This document shows, piece after piece, positions 33,914 to 40,971 of a stretch of DNA of 64,000 bases (the first letter of the stretch is position 1; each line of letters opens with the position of its first letter). The stretch comes from Niastella koreensis GR20-10 (GTDB lineage Bacteria; Bacteroidota; Bacteroidia; Chitinophagales; Chitinophagaceae). A program made the translations under genes and the position numbers. Location of the stretch: assembly GCF_000246855.1 (NCBI RefSeq), contig NC_016609.1, positions 1,860,001 through 1,924,000 on the forward strand, written 5' to 3'. The notes under the pieces are model-generated. The model had not been told where the DNA came from and did not search any database. It saw only the letters and a program-made list of their open reading frames with translations.

Positions 33914-34769
33914 GATAAAACTCATTGAATGTCCAAGAGACGCCATGCAGGGTTGGAAGACTTTTATTCCCACGGAAAATAAGGTCCAATACCTGCAGGC
34001 GTTGCTGCAGGTGGGGTTCCACACCCTCGATTTTGGCAGCTTTGTTTCGGCTAAGGCCATTCCGCAACTGGCCGATACGGCCGAAGTGTTGAAAGGGTTG
34101 AAGGCAAATCCGGTTGAAACAAACACTAAATTATTAGCGATCATTGCCAACGTGCGGGGTGCGGAAGAAGCGGCGGGGTACGAGGAGATCAGCTACCTGG
34201 GTTTTCCATTTTCGGTAAGCGAAACCTTTCAACAGCGGAATACCAACAGCAGTATTGAACAATCGCTGGAAAGGGTAAAGGAGATCCAACGTATTTGTGA
34301 GCAAACCAACAAGCAACTGGTTATTTATATCTCCATGGGGTTTGGTAACCCTTATGGCGACCCATACTCCCCGGAGATCGTTTTTGACTGGGTGAACCGG
34401 ATTGCCGGGCTGGGCGTGAACATTATTTCACTGGCCGATACAGTGGGCCTTGCCACCCCCGGCCAGGTGAAGGATATGACCGGTTACGTGATTAACAAAC
34501 TGCCCCAACACGAAATAGGCGTGCACCTGCATAGCAGCGTTGATAACCGGCAGGCGAAAATAGAAGCAGCCTGGCAGGCTGGCTGCCGCCGGTTCGATGG
34601 GGCCTTAAAGGGCATTGGCGGCTGTCCCATGGCCGATGATGAGCTGGTGGGTAACATAGATACCGAATGGCTCATATCATTTTTTGAACAATATGAGAAA
34701 ATGCCCGGTTTAAATAAAACGGCGCTGGGTAAAAGTCTTACCTTAGCTAACGATATATTTACCTTATGA
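33906..34769 (+). CDS. Hydroxymethylglutaryl-CoA lyase family protein
   Basis: The start is set at MSEIKLIECPRDAMQG (33906), overlapping the stop of the upstream remnant. 287 aa HMGL TIM barrel. Motifs: ECPRDAMQG (metal Asp), YISMGFGNPYGDPYS (the conserved FGNPYGD loop), SLADTVGLA, GVHLHSS (metal His pair) and GIGGCPMADDELVGN with the catalytic Cys. This matches leucine-degradation HMG-CoA lyase; no other leucine-breakdown gene is linked. Likely co-transcribed with the GSCFA gene 25 nt downstream. Confidence 0.88.
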   Translation: MSEIKLIECPRDAMQGWKTFIPTENKVQYLQALLQVGFHTLDFGSFVSAKAIPQLADTAEVLKGLKANPVETNTKLLAIIANVRGAEEAAGYEEISYLGFPFSVSETFQQRNTNSSIEQSLERVKEIQRICEQTNKQLVIYISMGFGNPYGDPYSPEIVFDWVNRIAGLGVNIISLADTVGLATPGQVKDMTGYVINKLPQHEIGVHLHSSVDNRQAKIEAAWQAGCRRFDGALKGIGGCPMADDELVGNIDTEWLISFFEQYEKMPGLNKTALGKSLTLANDIFTL

Positions 34770-34794
34770 AAATCACTTTTAGGGAAATGTGATT

Positions 34795-35799
34795 ATGGAC
34801 CTAACGATACCGATTCAGATCTCCACTTTATCGAATCCCATCAACTACCAGGATAACATCCTACTAATGGGATCGTGTTTTACCGAGCATATTGGCGATA
34901 AGCTCGATGAACTTAAATTCAGTGTACTGCAAAATCCCAATGGCATTTTGTTCGATCCTGCCAGTGTGGTGAGCAGCCTGGTTTCTTACATTCAGAACAA
35001 GCAATATCAAACCGAAGAGCTTTTTTACTATAACGAAGTGTGGCAAAGCTGGCAACACCACAGCCGGTTTTCCAAAACGGATTTACAGGAGTGCCTGCGG
35101 GGCATTAATGAATCGCAGCAGGAAGCGCACAATTTTTTGAAAACGGCCAACTGGCTTATTATCACGCTTGGTACTTCTTTCTCATACCGGTTAACGGAGC
35201 AGGTACCGGCTCCCTTCAGGCGGGGCGCGGTTCGTGGTGGGGTGGCCAACAACCATCGTATGCCGGCCGGCTGGTTTAATAAGCACATGCTTACCATAGA
35301 GGAAACCACAACCATGCTCGATAACTGTTTGCACCAGTTGTTCCAGTTTAACCCGAATATAAAAGTGATCTTTACGGTGAGCCCCGTGCGTCACATCAGG
35401 GATGGCGTTATTGACAATAACCGCAGCAAGGCCAGGTTGATTGAAGTAGTGCACCACCTGGTTAATAAATTTGATAAGCTGTATTATTTTCCGGCTTATG
35501 AACTGGTGATAGATGTGTTGCGCGATTACCGTTTTTACGATATCGATATGGTGCATCCGAACTACCAGGCTACCTCCTTTGTGCTGGACAAATTTATGCG
35601 GCATTTTGTTGATGAAAAAGCACAACAACTGGCCGAAGAAATAAAGAAGATAGTTATAGCGCGCAAACACAAGCCCTTTCAACCTTCCACCGAAGCGCAT
35701 AAAAAGTTTTTAAAGGCGCACCTGGAGAAGGCGCAGGAACTGCAAAAGAAATATCCCTTCTTAAATTTAGATGAAGATATAAGGTACTTCCTACAATAA
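34795..35799 (+). CDS. GSCFA-domain protein
   Basis: The start is set at MDLTIPIQIS (34795), two codons after an in-frame GTG. 334 aa. GSCFA motif at LLMGSCFTEHIGDKL; NPNGILFDPASVVSSL, ANWLIITLGTSFSYRL, VIFTVSPVRHIRDGV and YDIDMVHPNYQATSFV are typical. The family is an SGNH/PC-esterase-like fold (Ser of GSCF, Asp/His of MVHPNY) and occurs mostly in Bacteroidetes and proteobacteria, with no settled substrate. A charged helical tail follows. The dispersed stem-loop copy 2 lies just after the stop. Confidence 0.88.
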   Translation: MDLTIPIQISTLSNPINYQDNILLMGSCFTEHIGDKLDELKFSVLQNPNGILFDPASVVSSLVSYIQNKQYQTEELFYYNEVWQSWQHHSRFSKTDLQECLRGINESQQEAHNFLKTANWLIITLGTSFSYRLTEQVPAPFRRGAVRGGVANNHRMPAGWFNKHMLTIEETTTMLDNCLHQLFQFNPNIKVIFTVSPVRHIRDGVIDNNRSKARLIEVVHHLVNKFDKLYYFPAYELVIDVLRDYRFYDIDMVHPNYQATSFVLDKFMRHFVDEKAQQLAEEIKKIVIARKHKPFQPSTEAHKKFLKAHLEKAQELQKKYPFLNLDEDIRYFLQ

Positions 35800-35810
35800 T
35801 ATCGAATGTA

Positions 35811-35876
35811 AAGACCTGTCAGGTGCGCATAAAGAGTTTACCTGGTCAGCATTTCAATGCGCACCTGACAGGTCTT
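35811..35876 (-). repeat. Dispersed stem-loop repeat, copy 2 (20-bp perfect arms)
   Basis: Arms AAGACCTGTCAGGTGCGCAT (35811-35830) and its reverse complement (35857-35876), loop 26 nt. The element ends 7 nt after the GH109 stop codon and 11 nt after the GSCFA stop; it may serve both convergent genes. The loop shares TCAGCAT with copy 1. Confidence 0.9.
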
Positions 35877-35883
35877 GTTATTT

Positions 35884-37236
35884 TCAATATTCATCATTCA
35901 ACGCAAACGTATTCTTCCGGTACATCCACTGCCCACTGGTGAAATCCGGGAACTCCACCGTTTGATTGCCCAGGTCAATACTTTGTTCGCTCAGGGGCGT
36001 AATGGCGCTCCAGGCGGCTGCATCATATACATCCAACGGGGTGGCGGTTTTACGTTTTATAGATTCAACAAAGGCATGCAGTACAAAGAAATCCATCCCG
36101 CCATGACCAGCGCCTTCTGCTGAACTGCCGTATTTTTTCCACAATGGATGATCGTATTGTTCGAGCCAGGTTTTGGCATCTTCCCAGGCATCGTTGGTTT
36201 TGCTTAAGCCTTCAATATACATCGAATGGTTCACGTCCATCCAGATGCCGTGTGTGCCCTGCACCCGGAAGCCCAGGGAGTAAGGGCGGGGGAGATTGGT
36301 ATCGTGTTGTAATAAAATGGTCTCCCCATTGACGCAACGGATGGTGGTGGTAACAATATCGCCCAGTTTGAATTGCACTTTTGCATTGGGGTGTTGTTCG
36401 CCGCCATTCTTTACAATGTATTCGTGCAGTCCGCGCGTTTTGGTGGCAAAGGAAGACAACGACACAAAACGGTTGCCGCGGTTGATGTTTATCATTTCTG
36501 CTACGGGGCCAATACCATGTGTGGGATACAAATCGCCGTTGCGGTGAACGGAGTGTTCCGTACGCCAATGGGCTTCGGAAAATCCTTTCTCGCCAAACTC
36601 AACACCACCGCCATAAGGCTGTTGTCCGTTATTGAATTTAACATTGCGCAGGTCGTGCTGATAGCCGCCCTGCAGGTGGATCAATTCGCCAAACAAACCC
36701 TGCCGAACCATGTTCAGGACAGCCATTACATCGCGCCGGTAGCAAACATTTTCCAGCATCATCACCTGGGCGTTGTGGTGTTCGGCTGCCTTCACCACAT
36801 CCCAATGGTCCTGCATGGTAATGCCCAGGATTACTTCGGTGCCAACATATTTAATGCCCGCTTCCAGGCTGCTGATGATCATGGGGGCATGCCATTCCCA
36901 GGGCGTGGCAATGATAACGCCGTCGAGTTCTTTTAATTCAAGCAGTTTCTTCCAGGCATTCACATCACCCTTAAAAACTTTGGGCATGGGTTTACCTGAT
37001 TTCTGAATAATGTCATTGGCCCTTTCAAGCATGCGGTCGTCGATATCGCAAATAGCTACTACATTTACATCCTTACGCCGAAGCGCATTGCCAAGGTGTA
37101 CCTGGCCGCGCATGCCTACGCCTATGATCCCTAATTTAACAACAGGGTCGGGCGCAGTAAAAGCCTGTGCAGTTGGTAAGATGGCGAAACCGGCTGTGGT
37201 TAGCCCGGTATTTTTGACAAATGTTCTTCGGTTCAT
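35884..37236 (-). CDS. GH109-type alpha-N-acetylgalactosaminidase (Gfo/Idh/MocA fold), Tat-exported
   Basis: The start is set at MNRRTFVKNTGLTTAGF (37236), giving a twin-arginine signal (RRTFVK) with an AQAFTA cleavage region. About 450 aa. NAD-binding LGIIGVGMRGQVHLG; VAICDIDDRMLERA; the GH109 signatures IIATPWEWHAPMIISSLEAG, YVGTEV, MLENVCYRRDVMAVLNMVRQ, GLFGELIHLQGGYQHDLR and YPTHGIGPVAEMININRG. These enzymes bind NAD tightly and hydrolyse terminal alpha-GalNAc by an oxidation-elimination route; Tat export fits a pre-folded NAD enzyme. Divergent from the SMUG2-type gene. Confidence 0.9.
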   Translation of the reverse strand: MNRRTFVKNTGLTTAGFAILPTAQAFTAPDPVVKLGIIGVGMRGQVHLGNALRRKDVNVVAICDIDDRMLERANDIIQKSGKPMPKVFKGDVNAWKKLLELKELDGVIIATPWEWHAPMIISSLEAGIKYVGTEVILGITMQDHWDVVKAAEHHNAQVMMLENVCYRRDVMAVLNMVRQGLFGELIHLQGGYQHDLRNVKFNNGQQPYGGGVEFGEKGFSEAHWRTEHSVHRNGDLYPTHGIGPVAEMININRGNRFVSLSSFATKTRGLHEYIVKNGGEQHPNAKVQFKLGDIVTTTIRCVNGETILLQHDTNLPRPYSLGFRVQGTHGIWMDVNHSMYIEGLSKTNDAWEDAKTWLEQYDHPLWKKYGSSAEGAGHGGMDFFVLHAFVESIKRKTATPLDVYDAAAWSAITPLSEQSIDLGNQTVEFPDFTSGQWMYRKNTFALNDEY

Positions 37237-37287
37237 AGCCTTAATTTTACATGAATTTGGTGCTGCCAAAATACCAAATAAGCGAAC

Positions 37288-37983
37288 ATGAAGACCGCCG
37301 CTCAAAAACTTACGCAATCGTATGCCATCCTGAATTTTCTAAAAAATCTGAAGCCTCAGCTCAAATTGGGGGCCGGGATAGAGATCATGAACCCGTTTTC
37401 CGATGCGGTTGCCGTACAATTAGCGGAAACGTTCTACCATAAATATTACAACGACCAGCACCCGCGTAAATACATCTTCGGCATCAATCCCGGGCGGTTT
37501 GGCGCGGGGGTTACAGGCGTGCCTTTTACCGATCCCATCCGGTTGAAAGACGTATGCGGTATAGATAGTGATCTGCCTAAAAAGGCGGAATTGTCGTCGC
37601 TGTTTGTGTATGCGGTGATAGATGCCTATGGCGGACCTGAAGCTTTTTACCGCGATTTTTATATTACGGCGCTGTCACCATTGGGTTTTACAAAGAATGG
37701 CGTAAACCTGAATTATTACGATGACAAGGAATTGCTGAAAGACAGTGAGCCATTTATTTTACAATGTATCCGGGAGCAACTGGCCTCCATTGCTACTACA
37801 CAGGACGTATGTTATTGTTTAGGGGAAGGCACCAATTACAGGATCTTTCAAAAGCTGAATGTAAAACATCAGTTCTTTAAAGAGATTGTTCCGTTACCGC
37901 ATCCGAGGTGGGTTATGCAATACAGGCGTAAAAAGATGGATGAGTTTGTTAAGGTGTATGTGGAGAAACTGAAACGAATGTGA
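37288..37983 (+). CDS. SMUG2/DUF4918-type uracil-DNA-glycosylase family protein
   Basis: 231 aa. FGINPGRFGAGVTGVPFTDP is the active-site loop of the UDG superfamily (GINPG followed by a Gly-rich stretch). CYCLGEGTNYRIFQKLN and VPLPHPRWVMQYRRKKMDEF give the C-terminal HP motif (SMUG has HPSP-like; here PHPRW). Closest to the SMUG2/DUF4918 group, predicted to excise uracil or oxidised pyrimidines. Divergent from GH109. Its stop TGA lies inside the first word of an octamer array. Confidence 0.85.
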   Translation: MKTAAQKLTQSYAILNFLKNLKPQLKLGAGIEIMNPFSDAVAVQLAETFYHKYYNDQHPRKYIFGINPGRFGAGVTGVPFTDPIRLKDVCGIDSDLPKKAELSSLFVYAVIDAYGGPEAFYRDFYITALSPLGFTKNGVNLNYYDDKELLKDSEPFILQCIREQLASIATTQDVCYCLGEGTNYRIFQKLNVKHQFFKEIVPLPHPRWVMQYRRKKMDEFVKVYVEKLKRM

Positions 37984-38104
37984 TAATGTGATAATTCGAT
38001 AAGGTGACAATGGAATACAGCTTTGGGTAATGCTTCGCCTGAGTTTTGTAATAATAAGGACTGCCAGAATTAAAACATTATCGAATTATCGCATTATCAC
38101 ATTG
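37977..38104. repeat. Octamer AATGTGAT arrays reading outward from both convergent stops
   Basis: 37977-38008 has AATGTGAT twice, AATTCGAT and AAGGTGAC; the minus strand from 38104 reads the same words. Bases 37977-38002 and 38079-38104 are reverse complements with one mismatch in 26. The left arm spans the SMUG2 stop; the right arm begins 1 nt after the miaE stop. Confidence 0.92.
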
Positions 38105-38105
38105 G

Positions 38106-38714
38106 CTAATGCATCCTATCACCCCTCACTTCCAATTTATTTATAAGTTCTGCTTCGTAAACCAACCATTCCTGCCAGCGTTTACGAACAATAGCTTTAT
38201 CCACATAAGTTTCGGCCAGCTCAATGAATAAGTGATAATGGCCGGCTTCGCTTTCCATAAAACGGCGGTAAAAGTTGCGCAGGTATTCATCATCGAGCCC
38301 TTCGCTGAGGCGTTTAAAACGTTCGCAGCTGCGGGCTTCAATTAGGGCGAAGATCAATAGTTTATCGAGCAGGCGTTGTTCGGGGCTGCCATCTTTTTTT
38401 TGAAATACCTGCAGTTGGTTTACGTATTCGTCTTTTCGTTGTTTGCCCAGCTTCAGGTTGCGTTTTTGCAGTTCGGCCAGCACCAGGCGAAAATGCCCCC
38501 ATTCTTCGGTAACAATAGGCGCCAGATCAGTGACCAGTTTTTCCAGTTCGCTGTATCGCTGGATCAGCGAAATACAGCTGGTAGCCGCTTTTTGCTCACA
38601 ATATGCGTGGTCGGTAAGAATGTATTCCAGTGATAATTCGGCCAGGTTTACCCAGCGTGGGTCGGTGGGCAGGTGCAGGCCTAAGATATTCTTTGTTTCG
38701 TTGGTGGTGCTCAT
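38106..38714 (-). CDS. miaE: tRNA-(ms2io6A) hydroxylase MiaE-like
   Basis: 202 aa ferritin-like diiron protein. AYCEQKAATSCISLI (first Glu ligand), EEWGHFRLVLAELQKR (E-x-x-H), LLIFALIEARSCERFKRL (Glu) and ESEAGHYHLFIELAETYV (E-x-x-H). MiaE hydroxylates the ms2i6A37 side chain of tRNA with O2. A TAACTTTG promoter lies 8 nt before the ATG, implying an almost leaderless mRNA. Divergent from the bioF-like gene. Confidence 0.92.
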   Translation of the reverse strand: MSTTNETKNILGLHLPTDPRWVNLAELSLEYILTDHAYCEQKAATSCISLIQRYSELEKLVTDLAPIVTEEWGHFRLVLAELQKRNLKLGKQRKDEYVNQLQVFQKKDGSPEQRLLDKLLIFALIEARSCERFKRLSEGLDDEYLRNFYRRFMESEAGHYHLFIELAETYVDKAIVRKRWQEWLVYEAELINKLEVRGDRMH

Positions 38715-38722
38715 AAAGTGCC

Positions 38723-38730
38723 CAAAGTTA
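38723..38730 (-). promoter_or_regulatory. Near-leaderless -7 element (TAACTTTG) of miaE
   Basis: Exact TAnnTTTG on the minus strand, ending 8 nt before the miaE ATG. Confidence 0.65.
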
Positions 38731-38744
38731 ACACGTAAGAATGA

Positions 38745-38752
38745 TATATTTG
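38745..38752 (+). promoter_or_regulatory. Near-leaderless -7 element (TATATTTG) of the bioF-like gene
   Basis: Exact TAnnTTTG ending 9 nt before the ATG at 38762. Together with the miaE box it forms a divergent promoter within 48 bp. Confidence 0.65.
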
Positions 38753-38761
38753 GGGCCGCAT

Positions 38762-39865
38762 ATGAACGACAATTTCCTACAAAAAAGGCTCAATGAGCGG
38801 CAGGAGCAGAATGCTTTCCGCCGCCTGCTATTGCCCGGAGGTAAAACAGATTTTTGCTCGAACGATTACCTGGGCATTGTACACAATCTGCTTATAGAAA
38901 AACAACTGAACGCCGTGGCCCATCCGGCTTACCGGCATGGTTCAACCGGGTCGCGCCTGCTGGCCGGCAATTATGCGTTGGTAGAAGAAACGGAAAAAAT
39001 GCTGGCCGCCTTTCATGAGGCTGAAGCCGGCCTGATCTTTAATTCTGGCTACGATGCCAACCTGGGTTTATTGAGTTGTGTGCCTCAGCGTGGCGATACC
39101 ATCATTTACGATTATTTAAGCCATGCCTCGTTGCGGGATGGCATCCGGCTGAGTTTTGCCCAGTCTTTTTCTTTCAAACATAACGACCTGGCCGATCTGG
39201 AGAAAAGATTGCAGACCGCCACCGGTACCATCTTTGTAGTAACGGAATCTGTTTTCTCCATGGATGGCGATACGGCTCCCTTAACCGCCATCAGTGACCT
39301 GTGCGGTCAATACGGCGCCCACCTGATTGTAGATGAAGCACATGCTACCGGGGTGGTAGGCGAAAAGGGCGAGGGGTTGGTGCAACAACTCAACCTGCAA
39401 ACCGCCTGTTTTGCCCGGGTACATACATTTGGTAAAGCAGTGGGTTGCCACGGCGCCATTGTACTGGGTAGCGCGCAGCTGCGCAATTACCTGATAAACT
39501 TTTGCCGCTCGTTTATTTACAGCACATCCCTGCCCGAAGCGAGTGTGGCCGCCATCCGGTGTGCCTATGAGTTATTCCCCCACATGAATGAAGAACGCGC
39601 CCATCTGCAACAATTGATCGGCACGTTTCAACAGGCAGCCATGCCCTGGGAAAAGCTGGTTTCAAATACGCCCATACAAATAATTATCATTCCCGGCAAT
39701 GATGCCGTGAAAAAGGTTGCCGCTGCATTACAATTAGCCAGCCTCGATGTTAGACCTATATTATATCCTACGGTTCCTTCCGGAAAAGAAAGATTGAGAA
39801 TAGTATTACATGCGTTTAATACAATGCAACAGGTTGAAGAGGTTATTAAATTATTAAGTTCATAG
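38762..39865 (+). CDS. bioF: 8-amino-7-oxononanoate synthase-like (alpha-oxoamine synthase)
   Basis: 367 aa PLP enzyme. The start is set at MNDNFLQKRLNERQ (38762). KTDFCSNDYLGIVHN, RHGSTGSRLLAGN, EAGLIFNSGYDANLGLL, LIVDEAHATGVVG (cofactor Asp) and VHTFGKAVGCHGA with the Schiff-base Lys near 225. Length matches BioF rather than the ~395-aa Kbl/SPT/HemA enzymes. No other biotin gene is adjacent, so a different oxoamine synthase role remains possible. The final codons AGT TCA TAG are the first word of a heptamer array. Confidence 0.82.
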   Translation: MNDNFLQKRLNERQEQNAFRRLLLPGGKTDFCSNDYLGIVHNLLIEKQLNAVAHPAYRHGSTGSRLLAGNYALVEETEKMLAAFHEAEAGLIFNSGYDANLGLLSCVPQRGDTIIYDYLSHASLRDGIRLSFAQSFSFKHNDLADLEKRLQTATGTIFVVTESVFSMDGDTAPLTAISDLCGQYGAHLIVDEAHATGVVGEKGEGLVQQLNLQTACFARVHTFGKAVGCHGAIVLGSAQLRNYLINFCRSFIYSTSLPEASVAAIRCAYELFPHMNEERAHLQQLIGTFQQAAMPWEKLVSNTPIQIIIIPGNDAVKKVAAALQLASLDVRPILYPTVPSGKERLRIVLHAFNTMQQVEEVIKLLSS

Positions 39866-39931
39866 TTCCGAGTTCATAGTTCCAAGTTCCGAGTTCAAAA
39901 CCTGGAACCTGGAACTTGAAACCTGGAACTA
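39857..39931. repeat. AGTTCNN heptamer arrays reading outward from both convergent stops
   Basis: Plus strand: six gapless words AGTTCNN from 39857 to 39898, the first spanning the last two bioF-like codons. Minus strand from 39931: TTCCAGG-type words begin at the cupin stop TAG. The two arms carry the same vocabulary and can pair. Confidence 0.93.
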
Positions 39932-40414
39932 TTTCTTCGTCTGCTCCTCTGGTATATAATAAGTCTCATTAGGACCTATGCCGGAAACCTGCATCGTGCA
40001 TTCCTGGGTAAACCATTCAAAGTGCGGCTGATCGGCCTTGATCACAACGAAGCTGCCGGGGCCATAAGCCACAGAAGGAGCAGTGGTATCGAATTTTTTC
40101 TCCTGAACTATATGAGCAACGCCGCTTATGATAGTAATGTACAGGTCGGAATTATGTACATGCGGCATACCTTTATAACCGGGCGGGAAAATGTAGCGTT
40201 CAATAAAGAATCCGGGTTTGTTACGCATTCCGGCAAGGTAAATGTTCTTTCTGCCGCTTGCCAGCAGCGTGTCTTTTACAGGTGGGAGTATCATTTTGGC
40301 GTGTTCACCTGTCCCGATCCCGGGAGGATTTGCAAGGTTCTGTACCGGGTGATTGGTACAGGACAGCCATGGAACCAGTAGCATTGCCATGGCATAAAGG
40401 GCTGTCTTATTCAT
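39929..40414 (-). CDS. Cupin-domain secreted protein
   Basis: The start is set at MNKTALYAMAMLLVPWLSC (40414). 161 aa. N-terminal signal with WLSC, an imperfect lipobox. Single cupin barrel: GFFIERYIFPPGYKGMPHVH is cupin motif 1 (H-x-H metal pair), and GPGSFVVIKADQPHFEW motif 2 (His). DUF4437-like or ChrR-type extracytoplasmic cupin; substrate unknown. The stop TAG opens a heptamer array shared with the convergent bioF-like gene. Confidence 0.85.
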   Translation of the reverse strand: MNKTALYAMAMLLVPWLSCTNHPVQNLANPPGIGTGEHAKMILPPVKDTLLASGRKNIYLAGMRNKPGFFIERYIFPPGYKGMPHVHNSDLYITIISGVAHIVQEKKFDTTAPSVAYGPGSFVVIKADQPHFEWFTQECTMQVSGIGPNETYYIPEEQTKK

Positions 40415-40534
40415 AGCAAACAATGTTTAGGTGACGAATAAATAAAAGAACTGATGGGTAAGTTACTATAATTTCGGGAATTACATATTTGTTATGGCTA
40501 TACGGCCCGGAGGCGGGATCATCGGAGGGAAGTA

Positions 40535-40570
40535 GATAAAAAAATGAGCCCCAACTATTCGTCGGGGCTC
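40535..40570 (-). terminator. Intrinsic terminator downstream of the 41-aa ORF
   Basis: Stem GAGCCCC / GGGGCTC. On the minus strand the stem is followed by ATTTTTTTATC. 86 nt after the TAG of the small ORF; no other minus-strand gene starts between. Confidence 0.85.
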
Positions 40571-40656
40571 GGTACCACGGACTGTAACCTCTAAGGTTGA
40601 TGAACTAAACGATTGCTGATGACTACTGAACTGCGAACTATTTTAGTGTATAATTG

Positions 40657-40782
40657 CTATACAAATAATGCTACTATTATAAGACTGGCAAACAACAACG
40701 CCAACACTCTCTTCTTCCATTGATAGATCCGGGCTTCCATCTCATTTGATTTTTTTAAAGCATGTATTGCTTTAGATTCCAT
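40657..40782 (-). CDS. Possible 41-aa single-helix membrane protein
   Basis: ATG at 40782. The first half (MESKAIHALKKSNEMEARIY) is helical and charged, with a second Met at residue 15; residues 25-41 (RVLALLFASLIIVALFV) form one membrane helix. No family recognised. A proper terminator sits 86 nt downstream with nothing else on that strand to use it, which supports real transcription. I see no exact TAnnTTTG just upstream. Confidence 0.4.
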   Translation of the reverse strand: MESKAIHALKKSNEMEARIYQWKKRVLALLFASLIIVALFV

Positions 40783-40971
40783 TACAAATGTCAGCATAAG
40801 CAAGGTTCCCTACAATACAACTTTGTGGTAGTTTTCACGCATTCATAAGGAGTTTATAAATGGGGAGCAGGTGCTAACAGCTTGTAGCAATAATGGTAGC
40901 GTTAACAGGTAATTAAAAAAAATACACTACTTTTAAAAAATTCCTTCTAACCCCCGATGTGAATCAGCAAT

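Larger units (their letters stand above)
40424..40971. other. 548-nt gap between cupin and acylase genes
   Basis: Contains the 41-aa ORF and its terminator on the minus strand. The rest is AT-rich with no array; it presumably holds the acylase promoter. Confidence 0.6.
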
